This document shows, in pieces, positions 1-7,654 of a stretch of 54,630 nt of DNA; position 1 is the stretch's first letter; every line of letters starts with the position of its first letter. The position numbers were made by a program, and so were the translations under genes. The DNA is taken from NCBI GenBank assembly GCA_944325105.1, contig CALUYW010000016.1:1-54630 (forward strand), given 5' to 3'. Under the pieces are notes generated by a model. That model saw only the letters and a program-made list of their open reading frames with translations. It was not told the origin of the DNA and did no database searches. The stretch is from Candidatus Gastranaerophilales bacterium. GTDB taxonomy: Bacteria; Cyanobacteriota; Vampirovibrionia; Gastranaerophilales; Gastranaerophilaceae.

Positions 1-1130
1 CCATTACCACCACTACCTATCGTTATCTCAAACACATCCTTAGGCAGAACATTAATTGTCTTCTCCATCACAGCACCCGAGGAACCACCTGCGCCGCTAA
101 ACCCGTTATAGTATTTTATTGGTTTAATGCAGCGCACTGTTGCTGACACATCATCCCTTGATGTACCATAATTAAAATATAGTGAACCGTGCAGGTTTAC
201 AGTGTACATCCCAGTTGCAAAAGCTACCCAAGGGTTACAAGTATCTTCAAAGGCTCCTTTGCAGGAGTAAAATCTTGCGTTTGTTCCGTTATAGGTGCAA
301 CCGAGTGTTATATTGTTTGCATGATTTCTACCGTCACACATCTGTAATTTTTTCAAAAACCCTGGGTCTGAATTTTCATAATATGCCATCCTGAGCCATT
401 CTGATACACTTGGTAATCTGTATATGCCCAAATTATAATTATCGCCATTATTTTTTGTCTTGTATCCGGTACAAATTCTCAATGCGGCATTATATGTGCA
501 TGTATCTCTTTTTAACCCATTATCTGTATATTGCCAACAACAAATACCGCCTGTGCAAGTATTTTCAAATGGCGTATAACCAAATGGTGCATAACCTACA
601 TTTGTTGTTCCATCCAAGTTATTCTTTGTTATGCATATATCGCTTCCATCATCTGCAGCTCTTATTACCAATAATTCATCAGAAAAACAGCTTGTTTTTG
701 GGACATTTTGACTTAATTCAATGTTTCCGCTATTTGCTGCACCATTAGCACCCCCTCCGCCACCACCTGCTCCAGTGATAGTAAGAGTAACCTGATTAAC
801 ACCATTTGGTATTATCCAACTTGAATTACTTGTAAAGCTAACCGTTTTTTCATTACTAACGGTTGCTCCTCCTCCACCTCCTGCTCCTCCTGAACCTTGA
901 ATAAATAATGTATTAATACCGACAGGAACATCAAATGTATAAGTACCGGGATTGGTATATATCTCTAACCCCTCTCTATTATCAGTCTGTACGGTAATAT
1001 TATCTTTCATCCTCTTTGTTATAACAGGAGCTAACGCCACCATAATAACCGATATCACAAGTACTGCAGTAAGCAGTTCTGCCAAAGTAAATCCTCTAAA
1101 TTTTTGCGCAGCGCAAACTTTTTGAGCCAT
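1..1130 (-). CDS. Type IV prepilin-like protein with glycine-rich region (3' part cut off by window edge)
   Basis: Reading the minus strand from an ATG at 1128-1130 gives 376 uninterrupted codons to the window edge, so the C-terminus is missing. A GGGAGAG ribosome site lies just upstream. The N-terminus has a class III prepilin leader: a short basic segment ending KFRG, then FTLAELL with Glu at +5 and a hydrophobic helix to about residue 40. Family knowledge says such leaders are cut after Gly by PilD and the protein is assembled or exported by type IV pilus machinery. After the helix come two glycine tracts (GAGGGGGA and GAGGGGGG, about residues 76 to 125), a cysteine-rich central domain with CTGGICCW and RLPSVSEWLRMAYY, and another Gly-rich stretch near the cut end. 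It resembles large minor pilins or adhesins. Its exact role is unknown. pilT lies about 8 kb away. Confidence 0.8.
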   Translation of the reverse strand, partial: MAQKVCAAQKFRGFTLAELLTAVLVISVIMVALAPVITKRMKDNITVQTDNREGLEIYTNPGTYTFDVPVGINTLFIQGSGGAGGGGGATVSNEKTVSFTSNSSWIIPNGVNQVTLTITGAGGGGGGANGAANSGNIELSQNVPKTSCFSDELLVIRAADDGSDICITKNNLDGTTNVGYAPFGYTPFENTCTGGICCWQYTDNGLKRDTCTYNAALRICTGYKTKNNGDNYNLGIYRLPSVSEWLRMAYYENSDPGFLKKLQMCDGRNHANNITLGCTYNGTNARFYSCKGAFEDTCNPWVAFATGMYTVNLHGSLYFNYGTSRDDVSATVRCIKPIKYYNGFSGAGGSSGAVMEKTINVLPKDVFEITIGSGGN

Positions 1131-1163
1131 AAATCGACTCTCCCTTCGTATCTTAATTAAATA

Positions 1164-1201
1164 ATATCAATATCGATATAATTATATCAATATAGATATA
1201 A
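1164..1201. promoter_or_regulatory. Tandem 18-bp direct repeat, likely operator between divergent genes
   Basis: ATATCAATATCGATATAA at 1164-1181 is repeated with one mismatch (C to A) at 1184-1201, a period of 20 bp or about two helical turns. It lies between the minus-strand prepilin (start 1130) and the plus-strand HTH protein (start 1241), about 40 bp from each start. Each copy contains a dyad around TATCGATA or TATAGATA. Binding by the adjacent HTH protein, regulating both genes, is an inference. Confidence 0.5.
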
Positions 1202-1240
1202 CAAGTCAATTAAACACGGATTTTATAGAATATTAGAATA

Positions 1241-1489
1241 ATGACAGAACAAAAAATAAGCGTCAGGGAAATAGTAAAAATGATGCTTTTAAGGCGCAAT
1301 GTTTCGCTTAGTTCTCTGGCAAAAAGTTTAAATGAGAAATATGGTTATAACATCACTCAGTCAAACCTTTCAAGGAAGCTTATTAATGAAACGGTTAAGT
1401 GGGGTGAGTTTCAAGATATTGCAGCAATTCTTGGTTATAAAGTAAGGTTGGACGAGAATAAAAGCTGGAGCGGCCTTGGAGGAGAATGA
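1241..1489 (+). CDS. Small helix-turn-helix DNA-binding protein
   Basis: This 82-residue protein has one predicted compact helical domain. The segment VSLSSLAKSLNEKYG followed by ITQSNLSRKL fits the two helices of an XRE-type HTH, with the recognition helix at about residues 39-50. The tail (DENKSWSGLGGE) looks disordered. No Shine-Dalgarno is visible, and a TAGAAT -10-like hexamer sits at 1226-1231, so the message may be leaderless. A later in-frame ATG would cut into the first helix, so I keep 1241. It is divergent from the prepilin gene with a tandem repeat between them, so autoregulation and control of the pilin gene are plausible. The target and effector are unknown. Confidence 0.72.
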   Translation: MTEQKISVREIVKMMLLRRNVSLSSLAKSLNEKYGYNITQSNLSRKLINETVKWGEFQDIAAILGYKVRLDENKSWSGLGGE

Positions 1490-1535
1490 AAATTCTCTGC
1501 TTGATAACTTTACTTTGTTGTGCTAGTTTTTAATT

Positions 1536-2030
1536 ATGATAAAGCCTTGGAATGAGTATTTTTTAGAAATAGCAAAAACCTGTGCCTCGCGTTCAAATTG
1601 CTTAAGAGCCCATGTCGGCGCGGTTATTGTAGGTGAAGATAAAAAAATAAAAGCTACCGGCTACAATGGTACTCCCTCAAAAGTGGTTTCCTGTGCGGAA
1701 CTTGGTTTCTGCTACAGGATAAAAAACAATATTCCGTCTGGTACAAGGTATGAAACCTGCCGTTCAATTCATGCTGAGCAAAATGCAATAATTCAAGCAG
1801 GGCAAGACAGATGTAAGGGCGCAACCATGTACATCTGGGGGCACAATTTCATCTGTATTCTGTGCAAAAGATTTATAGTACAAGCCGGGATAGAAAAAAT
1901 ATATTTGCAAAAAGATGAAAACTCCCCGATAGAGTTTGTTGATGCAAAAACTATCTGCGAGGAGCTTTCAAATTCATTTATGGTAAGCGAAAAAGATTGT
2001 GCGGCGTGCACTAATGACCCTGTGGTCTAG
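1536..2030 (+). CDS. dCMP deaminase-like (ComEB family) zinc deaminase
   Basis: A 164-residue cytidine/deoxycytidylate deaminase fold protein. The catalytic HAE is at residues 79-81 (IHAEQNAI). The zinc cysteines are C107 and C110 in FICILCKRF, which lacks the usual Pro before the first Cys. The N-terminal WNEYFLEIA and ASRSNC..VGAVIV are typical of dCMP deaminases, as are the extra cysteines around residues 53-75. The expected reaction is dCMP to dUMP, feeding thymidylate synthesis; the substrate is inferred from the family. The stop codon overlaps that of the convergent Hsp20 gene in a shared CTAG at 2027-2030. The C-terminal extension with CAAC has no role I can assign. Confidence 0.87.
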   Translation: MIKPWNEYFLEIAKTCASRSNCLRAHVGAVIVGEDKKIKATGYNGTPSKVVSCAELGFCYRIKNNIPSGTRYETCRSIHAEQNAIIQAGQDRCKGATMYIWGHNFICILCKRFIVQAGIEKIYLQKDENSPIEFVDAKTICEELSNSFMVSEKDCAACTNDPVV

Positions 2031-2494
2031 TCTTCTATTTTAAGTTTTTTACCCTCTTCGGTTTTTTCGGGTTCTTTTTTATCAAGGGTAATTTTAAGAA
2101 CTCCGTGTTTAAATTCGCTCTTTGCACTATCTGTGTTTATAGGGTGTTCAAAGGGTATTGTCCTTGTAAAGTTGCCGTAACGAAATTCGCTTATGTGTAT
2201 GTTTTCTTTTTCTTCCTTGTTTTCATATTTTGCTTGAGCATTCAGAACCATACCATTTTCGTATAAATCAACGTCAATATCTTCTTTTTTAACCCCTGCA
2301 AGTTCTACCTTAATTTTATAATTTTTATTTGTTTCCCTTACCTCTATGGCGGGTCTAAAGGTCATTTCCATAGGTAAATGCCCCTTGTCCATAAATTCCA
2401 TATCGCCAAAAGTATCTTTTAAAAACCTTGTTAAGTCTTCGTGGATGTTGTTAAAAAAATAAGATGGCTCTCTTTTTATAATGCTAAATTTCAT
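2027..2494 (-). CDS. Hsp20/alpha-crystallin family small heat-shock protein
   Basis: A 155-residue protein with an alpha-crystallin domain at about residues 48-140. It shows the strand YKIKVELAGVKKEDIDVDL and the conserved HGVLKITL near the domain end. Small heat-shock proteins are ATP-independent holdases that form oligomers with unfolding proteins. The C-terminal tail is lysine/glutamate rich and I do not see a clear IXI motif. The start at 2494 follows a strong GGAGGG ribosome site. The grpE-dnaJ operon 1.4 kb away is in the same functional class but is separately transcribed. Confidence 0.92.
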   Translation of the reverse strand: MKFSIIKREPSYFFNNIHEDLTRFLKDTFGDMEFMDKGHLPMEMTFRPAIEVRETNKNYKIKVELAGVKKEDIDVDLYENGMVLNAQAKYENKEEKENIHISEFRYGNFTRTIPFEHPINTDSAKSEFKHGVLKITLDKKEPEKTEEGKKLKIED

Positions 2495-2640
2495 ATCATT
2501 CCCTCCTTTAATATCTATTATTTTGTCTTATGTTTTATTCTTTTTCATTACCAAAATGTGTAAAGTTTTATTAATCATTGTGCAATTTTGTAGCTGAGAA
2601 GGTTTTTATATACATGTATAGAAAAAGTAAGGACATTAGT

Positions 2641-2889
2641 ATGGCTATTGGAGCAATAGGCGGACCCGATTATGAAATGTACAAACAGCCTATAAATCAT
2701 ACCCTTGGCGTAAACCCCTTTGCGGCTGGTGCAGCACAAACTTCAGGCGGTTCAGGCGGGGCGCAGTTTGTAGGTAAAGAAGAGCGCGGACTTGATCAGC
2801 AGATGTTAGCTGCCAAAGCTCAGGGATTTCAAAACGGTTTAGGCGGTACAAATAATCCTGATAATCACAAGATATTCTACGCCGCTTAG
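2641..2889 (+). CDS. Small glycine-rich hypothetical protein with F-x-G motif
   Basis: I chose the ATG at 2641 because AAGGA lies 7 nt upstream. An open frame continues upstream to 2578 but begins with TTG and has no ribosome site. The 82-residue product (MAIGAIGGPDYEMYKQP...) has a central Gly/Ser tract (SGGSGGAQFVGKEER) and a helical segment (LDQQMLAAKAQGFQNGL). There is no signal peptide or membrane span. The AQFVG element resembles short motifs in other small proteins of this window (at 26862, 27596 and 33610). Function unknown. It is followed directly by a strong terminator. Confidence 0.6.
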   Translation: MAIGAIGGPDYEMYKQPINHTLGVNPFAAGAAQTSGGSGGAQFVGKEERGLDQQMLAAKAQGFQNGLGGTNNPDNHKIFYAA

Positions 2890-2906
2890 ATAAAGGTTAA
2901 AATTTT

Positions 2907-2937
2907 AAAACCCCTTATTTTAAATAAGGGGTTTTTT
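2907..2937. terminator. Bidirectional intrinsic terminator
   Basis: AAACCCCTTATTT and AAATAAGGGGTTT form a long near-perfect stem followed by T6 on the plus strand. On the minus strand the stem is followed by TTTTAAAATTTT. It separates two convergent genes (ending 2889 and 2948). It is the only convergent junction in the window with room for one. Confidence 0.9.
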
Positions 2938-2947
2938 AGTGTCTTAA

Positions 2948-3676
2948 TTATCCGAATGTTTTAAATGATGCCTCAACATCTTCTTGAATTACTTTTTGTA
3001 CACTTTCCATTTCTGTTTCAAGTGCCTTGTGCTCTGACTCCAGTTGTTTCAATCTTAGCTCAAGAGTCTTGTCCTTATTTTGGAATAGTTTTTGTTTTTC
3101 ATCGTAGTCAGCTTGTGCTGCAGCGTCGTCTGTTTTATCAAGAACTTCAGAAATCATTGTTTCGCTTGTATTTGCATAGTTAACTCTTTCCCAGTCTGCA
3201 CTTGTTGCATCTTCATCTGAAGAGTATTTCATAAGTTCTATGAAATAAATTCCCTCGGTCAAGCTTCTCTGAAGTGCGTCCGACCTTGATATTTCAGGGT
3301 CTACAAAGTATTGTTCTTTCTTTAGTCCGTCGGATGACAGGCCGTTTTCGTCAAATTCGGGCAATTTTGGTACTACAATTTTGCCTGAAGTTGTAACAAG
3401 TCTGCCCCCAAGTCCCGGGTTTTCTGCAAGTTCGGAGCGTACGATATCATCATAGGTTAATTTAGAGTTATAGTTGTACAAGTCAGTATCGGCAGCAGTT
3501 TTGGCGTTGAACAAAAGAGTAGTGTTGTTCATTTTATCATTATATTCACTTGTCCAAGATTCTGTTTCTTGAGCAAGCATAAGACGTTCATGAGTAATGC
3601 GTTGCGCCTGATACTCATTGTTGTTCTTCTGTGCTGTTAAGATTAAAAATCTTGCCTGGCTGGCGGACATTCCCAT
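2948..3676 (-). CDS. Uncharacterised protein, conserved-looking N-terminal SQARF helix and C-terminal coiled coil
   Basis: I prefer the ATG at 3676 (protein starts MGMSASQARFLILTAQ) because AAGGAG lies 8 nt upstream; a GTG three codons earlier is too close to that site. The 242-residue protein begins with an amphipathic helix rich in Gln/Asn/Arg (residues 1-40) and has a middle part with acidic and proline segments. It ends in a heptad-like coiled coil (about residues 185-230, LELRLKQLESEHKALETEM). There is no signal peptide. The N-terminus is reminiscent of proteins I associate with gut Melainabacteria, and loosely of flagellar-type secreted proteins, but I cannot assign a family. Function unknown. 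Confidence 0.7.
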   Translation of the reverse strand: MGMSASQARFLILTAQKNNNEYQAQRITHERLMLAQETESWTSEYNDKMNNTTLLFNAKTAADTDLYNYNSKLTYDDIVRSELAENPGLGGRLVTTSGKIVVPKLPEFDENGLSSDGLKKEQYFVDPEISRSDALQRSLTEGIYFIELMKYSSDEDATSADWERVNYANTSETMISEVLDKTDDAAAQADYDEKQKLFQNKDKTLELRLKQLESEHKALETEMESVQKVIQEDVEASFKTFG

Positions 3677-3817
3677 AAGGGTCACTCCTTGCTTTATTGT
3701 TCCTTATGCCATGATATTCGGCATTTTTACCCCTTACTTTAATGCTTGTGAGCATTTTTACAATAAATTGAAACAAAACTTAACAAAATGGAAATATTAA
3801 TAAAAAATAAATTTAAA

Positions 3818-3845
3818 TAGACAAGTTGTATTGATAATTTATAAT
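3818..3845 (+). promoter_or_regulatory. Putative sigma-70 promoter of grpE-dnaJ operon
   Basis: TAGACA (3818-3823), a 16-bp spacer and a consensus TATAAT (3840-3845) lie 40 bp before the grpE start. I looked for a CIRCE element (TTAGCACTC-N9-GAGTGCTAA) between 3690 and 3884 and do not see one. HrcA control is therefore not supported here. Confidence 0.5.
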
Positions 3846-3884
3846 GTTAATTAATTATAGTTTTTCCAAAAGGAGGTTAAGATA

Positions 3885-4466
3885 ATGTTCGCTCAAGACG
3901 AGAATGAAATAAACACTGAAGATATTCAAAGTACAAATAATCCTTTTGAGCAAAAAGAGTCTGAAGATGAAGTTCAAGAAGAACAAGAAACAGAAACGGT
4001 TGAGCAAGACGAGTGTGAAAAACTAAAAGCCGAATTAGATGACCTTAACAATAAATACCTTAGAATGGCGGCAGATTTTGACAATTATAGAAAACGTCAA
4101 ATGCAAGAAAGAGAAAGCCTCCTAAAATATGGTGCGGCCGATACTATGACAAAACTCCTTGCCGTTCTTGATACATTTGAAAGAGCGCAAGAATCTCTTA
4201 AAGATGTTGAAGATGTCCAAAGTGTAAAAGAGGGCTATGAAGTTGTATTTAAGCAGCTTATGGATACCCTTAAAAAAGCCGGATTAGAGACAATAGATGC
4301 GCTCGGGGCTGAATTTGACCCGAATTTACATGAAGCAATTGCCCAAACTCCAACAAACGAGCACCCTGATAATACCGTAATATCTCAAATGCAAAAGGGA
4401 TATAAGCTGGCAGACAGGGTATTAAGACCTGCTCTTGTAAATGTTGCGCTAAATGAGGAAGAATAA
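3885..4466 (+). CDS. grpE: GrpE nucleotide exchange factor
   Basis: A 193-residue protein. The first 40 residues are acidic and low complexity. A long coiled coil follows (residues about 44-90, with [16 protein letters not shown], the usual GrpE dimer stalk). The beta-wing domain ends in the family signature [17 protein letters not shown]. GrpE releases ADP from DnaK. A strong AAAAGGAGG site precedes the ATG. The stop overlaps the dnaJ start by 1 nt (TAATG), so the two are translationally coupled. dnaK and hrcA are not in the window. Confidence 0.97.
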   Translation: MFAQDENEINTEDIQSTNNPFEQKESEDEVQEEQETETVEQDECEKLKAELDDLNNKYLRMAADFDNYRKRQMQERESLLKYGAADTMTKLLAVLDTFERAQESLKDVEDVQSVKEGYEVVFKQLMDTLKKAGLETIDALGAEFDPNLHEAIAQTPTNEHPDNTVISQMQKGYKLADRVLRPALVNVALNEEE

Positions 4467-5587
4467 TGGATTACTATGAAACCCTTGGTGTTAGCAGAAA
4501 TGCCACAAAAGATGAGATAAAAAGCGCATTTAGAAAACTTGCAAGAAAATATCATCCCGATGTCAATAAAGAAGAGGGCGCGGAAGAAAAGTTTAAAGAA
4601 CTGGGCAGAGCCTATGAAACCTTAATGGATGACAATAAGCGCGAACTCTATGACAGATACGGTGAAGAGGGTCTTAAAAACGCCGGATACAATACAAACG
4701 CCTTTGATTTTGATTTTGGTGATTTGGGAGATATTTTCTCATCATTTTTTGGCGGTGGTATGGGCGGCTTTTCATCAGGTCGTGTTAATCCCAACGCGCC
4801 GCAAAGAGGGGCTGATTTAAGGCTTGATATAGAAATAGACTTCTTGGAAGCTGTCTTTGGTACTGAAAAAGAAATTAAATTTGACCACCTTGAACCCTGC
4901 GATGTCTGCTCAGGAACAGGGCTTGATAAAGATGCAAAAGATACAGTTTGTCCCACATGCCACGGGCAAGGAAGAGTGCAACAGAGTACAAGGACAATTT
5001 TAGGCTCATTTACATCAGTTACCGTTTGTCCTACATGCCATGGCAGCGGAAAAAATCCAAAAGCTGCCTGCAAAAAGTGCAAGGGTCAAGGAAGCGTGGC
5101 TAGGGAAAAATCCATAAAAATAAAAATCCCCCATGGTGTAGATATGGGTTCAAAAATAAGACTTGCAAATGAGGGTGATGCCGGTAAAAATGGCGGCAGA
5201 GCCGGTGATTTGTATGTTGTATTGCACGTTAAGGATTCAAAAGAATTCATAAGAAACGGTTATGATATTCATACAAAACTTGAAATATCCGTTCCACAGG
5301 CTGTTTTAGGGGATAGTGTCACTATAAATACAATCCATGGTGAAAAACAAATAAATATCCCTCAGGGTATTCAAAGCGGTGAAAATATTGTCCTTAAAGA
5401 CTTTGGTGTACCTCACTTGGGCTCTGATTCACAAAAAGGCGCTCACTATGTTACAATAATCGTAAAGACGCCTAAAAAATTATCAGACAGGGAAGAAAAA
5501 TTATACAGAGAGCTTTTTGAACTTCAAAGCAATGGTAAAAAAGAAGAAAGCCTGCTTGAGAGGGTAAAAGCTACGCTTAAAAAATAG
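4466..5587 (+). CDS. dnaJ: Chaperone protein DnaJ
   Basis: A 373-residue full-length class A J-protein. The J domain is at residues 1-68 with HPD at 30-32. A Gly/Phe-rich linker ([15 protein letters not shown]) follows. The zinc domain has all four CxxCxGxG repeats ([32 protein letters not shown]), followed by the C-terminal substrate-binding beta domains. It delivers unfolded clients to DnaK and stimulates its ATPase. It is coupled to grpE by the TAATG overlap and followed 8 nt later by an exported propeller-like protein. Confidence 0.98.
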   Translation: MDYYETLGVSRNATKDEIKSAFRKLARKYHPDVNKEEGAEEKFKELGRAYETLMDDNKRELYDRYGEEGLKNAGYNTNAFDFDFGDLGDIFSSFFGGGMGGFSSGRVNPNAPQRGADLRLDIEIDFLEAVFGTEKEIKFDHLEPCDVCSGTGLDKDAKDTVCPTCHGQGRVQQSTRTILGSFTSVTVCPTCHGSGKNPKAACKKCKGQGSVAREKSIKIKIPHGVDMGSKIRLANEGDAGKNGGRAGDLYVVLHVKDSKEFIRNGYDIHTKLEISVPQAVLGDSVTINTIHGEKQINIPQGIQSGENIVLKDFGVPHLGSDSQKGAHYVTIIVKTPKKLSDREEKLYRELFELQSNGKKEESLLERVKATLKK

Positions 5588-5595
5588 GAGAGAGT

Positions 5596-7056
5596 ATGGG
5601 TTTTAAAAGAGGGTTTAAGCTTTTTGTAAGTTTATTTGCATTTGTGGTTTTATGCCAAAGTGCTCATGCTTCTAAGCTTCCGATTGAAGTTTGGGAGTAC
5701 GTCAAAGAGCAGCTGCCCTCTTCAACTCAGCGTTTTGACTCAGTGGTTGTTGTGTCGCCTGATGTTATGTACATACCCTTATATCCTGCTCAAACAAATG
5801 TAGTTAACAAGTTGAAGGTAGAGTATACTTATCCTAACGGTAAATCACTTAAGGACAAGCCCGAAATTATAGTTTTTAACAATAATTTTGTTTTATTAAA
5901 GCTTTTTAAGGATAAAAAAGGTGACTACACCCTTACAAGTTATGAAGATTTTCCTATGAAAGTTAAACTCGGTGTTATGCCTCAGGATATGCTTGTGCCG
6001 CCGGGGCTTAAAATGCCCGAGAACCTAAAGCTTGTTTTGGGCGATCTTGTTATACCTTCAAAGAATGACGGGAATCTCATTACATTGTCTAAAGATAAGA
6101 CTAAAAATCAGACGAATGTCCTTATGAAAAATGAGTTTGTGCCGCTTGCCGAGTTTAAAAATAAAAGAACATATCTTACAACTGCTAATTCAAAGTTTAT
6201 GCTTGTATACGATAGCAGTTCAAAATCTCCTTTGTATGAGTTAAAACTCAGTGCACTGCCATCAAAAATTGTTGCATCAAATTCAACAAAATTTGCTCTT
6301 GTTGTTTATTTTGCAAACAAAAATCTGGAGATTATTGACCTTAAAAACGAAAGAATTTTAACTCAGATACCCTTAGATGACGTTGCAAAAGACGCTGATA
6401 TAGATACAAATTCAAATATGGCGTATGTTAGTTCTCAAAACGCAAACACAATTTATTGTGTAGATTTAAACTCAGCAAGGCTTGAGCGCGCCATAAGGCT
6501 TGAACAGTCACCTTCCCGTCTTGCGGTTTCAAGTGACGGCAGTTCAATTGTTTTTGTAGATGGTATTTCAGGAGAGCTTTTTGCTCTTAAACTCGGTGAA
6601 AATACTCAGGTAAACCCTGTAGCTAAGGTGAAAAATATCTCAAAAGTTATGTGCGACACGAATTTTATCTACGCCGTGTCAAGAACGCAAAATAAAATGT
6701 ATGTGTACGACAGAAACACATTAGCTCTTGTAGATGAAGAAAACCTCAATGAAAAACCGGTTGACGCTATTATGTATCAGGGTAAAATTTATATTCTTTG
6801 CGCCAAAGAGGGGGTGCTTGAAGTTTATGACAGCGAGCAGAAGAAAGTAATACTCTCAACCCAGCTTGATAAAGACGGTTTTTATTCAAAAATAACCCTT
6901 GTGCCAGACCAGCATAATGTTATTATAACGGGTGTTAATTCAAAGAAATTTTTGCTATACGACCTTGAAAAAATGGCTCTTATAAAAAAACAGCCTGCGC
7001 TTATCGACGTTTCAAATATTGTAATTATGGATAAGACTCCTGTTCAGGATTTGTAA
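5596..7056 (+). CDS. Exported beta-propeller-like protein
   Basis: A 486-residue protein with a signal peptide (basic MGFKRGFK, hydrophobic core, likely cut after SAHA at about residue 25). From about residue 190 it shows repeated four-strand units with patterns such as LEIIDLKNERILTQIPL, IYCVDLNSARLERAIRL, MYVYDRNTLALVDEENL and LEVYDSEQKKVILSTQL. This is the look of a YVTN/WD40-type propeller of about six blades. The N-terminal third has no domain I recognise. GGAGAG precedes the ATG. It lies between dnaJ (8 nt upstream) and a methyltransferase (1 nt downstream), so it is expressed with chaperones. A periplasmic or outer-membrane role is inferred only from the signal peptide. Confidence 0.75.
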   Translation: MGFKRGFKLFVSLFAFVVLCQSAHASKLPIEVWEYVKEQLPSSTQRFDSVVVVSPDVMYIPLYPAQTNVVNKLKVEYTYPNGKSLKDKPEIIVFNNNFVLLKLFKDKKGDYTLTSYEDFPMKVKLGVMPQDMLVPPGLKMPENLKLVLGDLVIPSKNDGNLITLSKDKTKNQTNVLMKNEFVPLAEFKNKRTYLTTANSKFMLVYDSSSKSPLYELKLSALPSKIVASNSTKFALVVYFANKNLEIIDLKNERILTQIPLDDVAKDADIDTNSNMAYVSSQNANTIYCVDLNSARLERAIRLEQSPSRLAVSSDGSSIVFVDGISGELFALKLGENTQVNPVAKVKNISKVMCDTNFIYAVSRTQNKMYVYDRNTLALVDEENLNEKPVDAIMYQGKIYILCAKEGVLEVYDSEQKKVILSTQLDKDGFYSKITLVPDQHNVIITGVNSKKFLLYDLEKMALIKKQPALIDVSNIVIMDKTPVQDL

Positions 7057-7057
7057 T

Positions 7058-7654
7058 ATGAATACAATAGATAAGTTTGATACAAAATCAAAAGATGTAC
7101 TTTTTGCTCTTGAGCAGACAAGAAGAGAATTTTGGAATATAGATAGAGCTACGGCAAATTTTTTGAATATGTTGATTAAAATGCACAATTCAAAAAATGT
7201 GCTTGAACTTGGAACATCTAACGGCTATAGTGCTATATGGCTCGCTGATGCGCTAAAACATACTGGTGGAAAGCTTACAACAATTGAGTTTTGGGACAAA
7301 AGACAATCCGTTGCAAAAGAAAACTTTAAAATCTGTAAGGTAGATGATGTTATAGAGCCGCTTTTGGGCTCGGCGCTTGTTATTTTAGATGAAATGGGTA
7401 GCGAAGTTAAACAAGGCATAAGAGAGCCTTTCGATTTCATTTTCATCGATGCCAATAAACTTGAATACATTGAATATTTTCATAAAATTGACCCCTTGTT
7501 AAAATTTGGCGGTGTTATTGCTGCAGACAATACTATTTCTCACGCTAAAAAAGTTGAGCCTTACATTAAGGCGCTTGAAGAGCACCCTAACTATCAAAAT
7601 CAAATGTTAAATTTTGAGGCGGGTTTATTTCTATCCTACAAAGTTCAAGTTTGA
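7058..7654 (+). CDS. SAM-dependent O-methyltransferase (CCoAOMT-like)
   Basis: A 198-residue class I methyltransferase. Motif I is VLELGTSNGYSAIWLADAL (about residues 48-66). The acidic residue ending strand 2 is in TTIEFWD, and FDFIFIDANK fits the metal-binding Asp region of family 3 O-methyltransferases. GGVIAADN also matches the group. The substrate is unknown. It starts 1 nt after the previous stop, the last gene of the grpE operon. Its 3' end overlaps the convergent glycosidase gene by 10 nt (7645-7654). Confidence 0.88.
   Translation: MNTIDKFDTKSKDVLFALEQTRREFWNIDRATANFLNMLIKMHNSKNVLELGTSNGYSAIWLADALKHTGGKLTTIEFWDKRQSVAKENFKICKVDDVIEPLLGSALVILDEMGSEVKQGIREPFDFIFIDANKLEYIEYFHKIDPLLKFGGVIAADNTISHAKKVEPYIKALEEHPNYQNQMLNFEAGLFLSYKVQV

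Noticed and set aside
182-748. Two plus-strand frames of 70 and 112 residues
   Set aside because: They lie antisense to the minus-strand prepilin, whose frame is uninterrupted and has a clear leader and ribosome site. The plus-strand products are low-complexity Tyr/Cys/His-rich.
2578-2640. Upstream extension of the small protein at 2641
   Set aside because: It begins with TTG, no ribosome site, and the AAGGA site fits the ATG at 2641.
3690-3884. CIRCE/HrcA operator before grpE
   Set aside because: No TTAGCACTC-N9-GAGTGCTAA or near match; only small hairpins (for example AATGCT/AGCATT at 3741-3756).
4648-5082. 144-residue minus-strand frame inside dnaJ
   Set aside because: It is the mirror of the DnaJ zinc repeats, which explains its repeated HVGQTV pattern; dnaJ is complete and certain.
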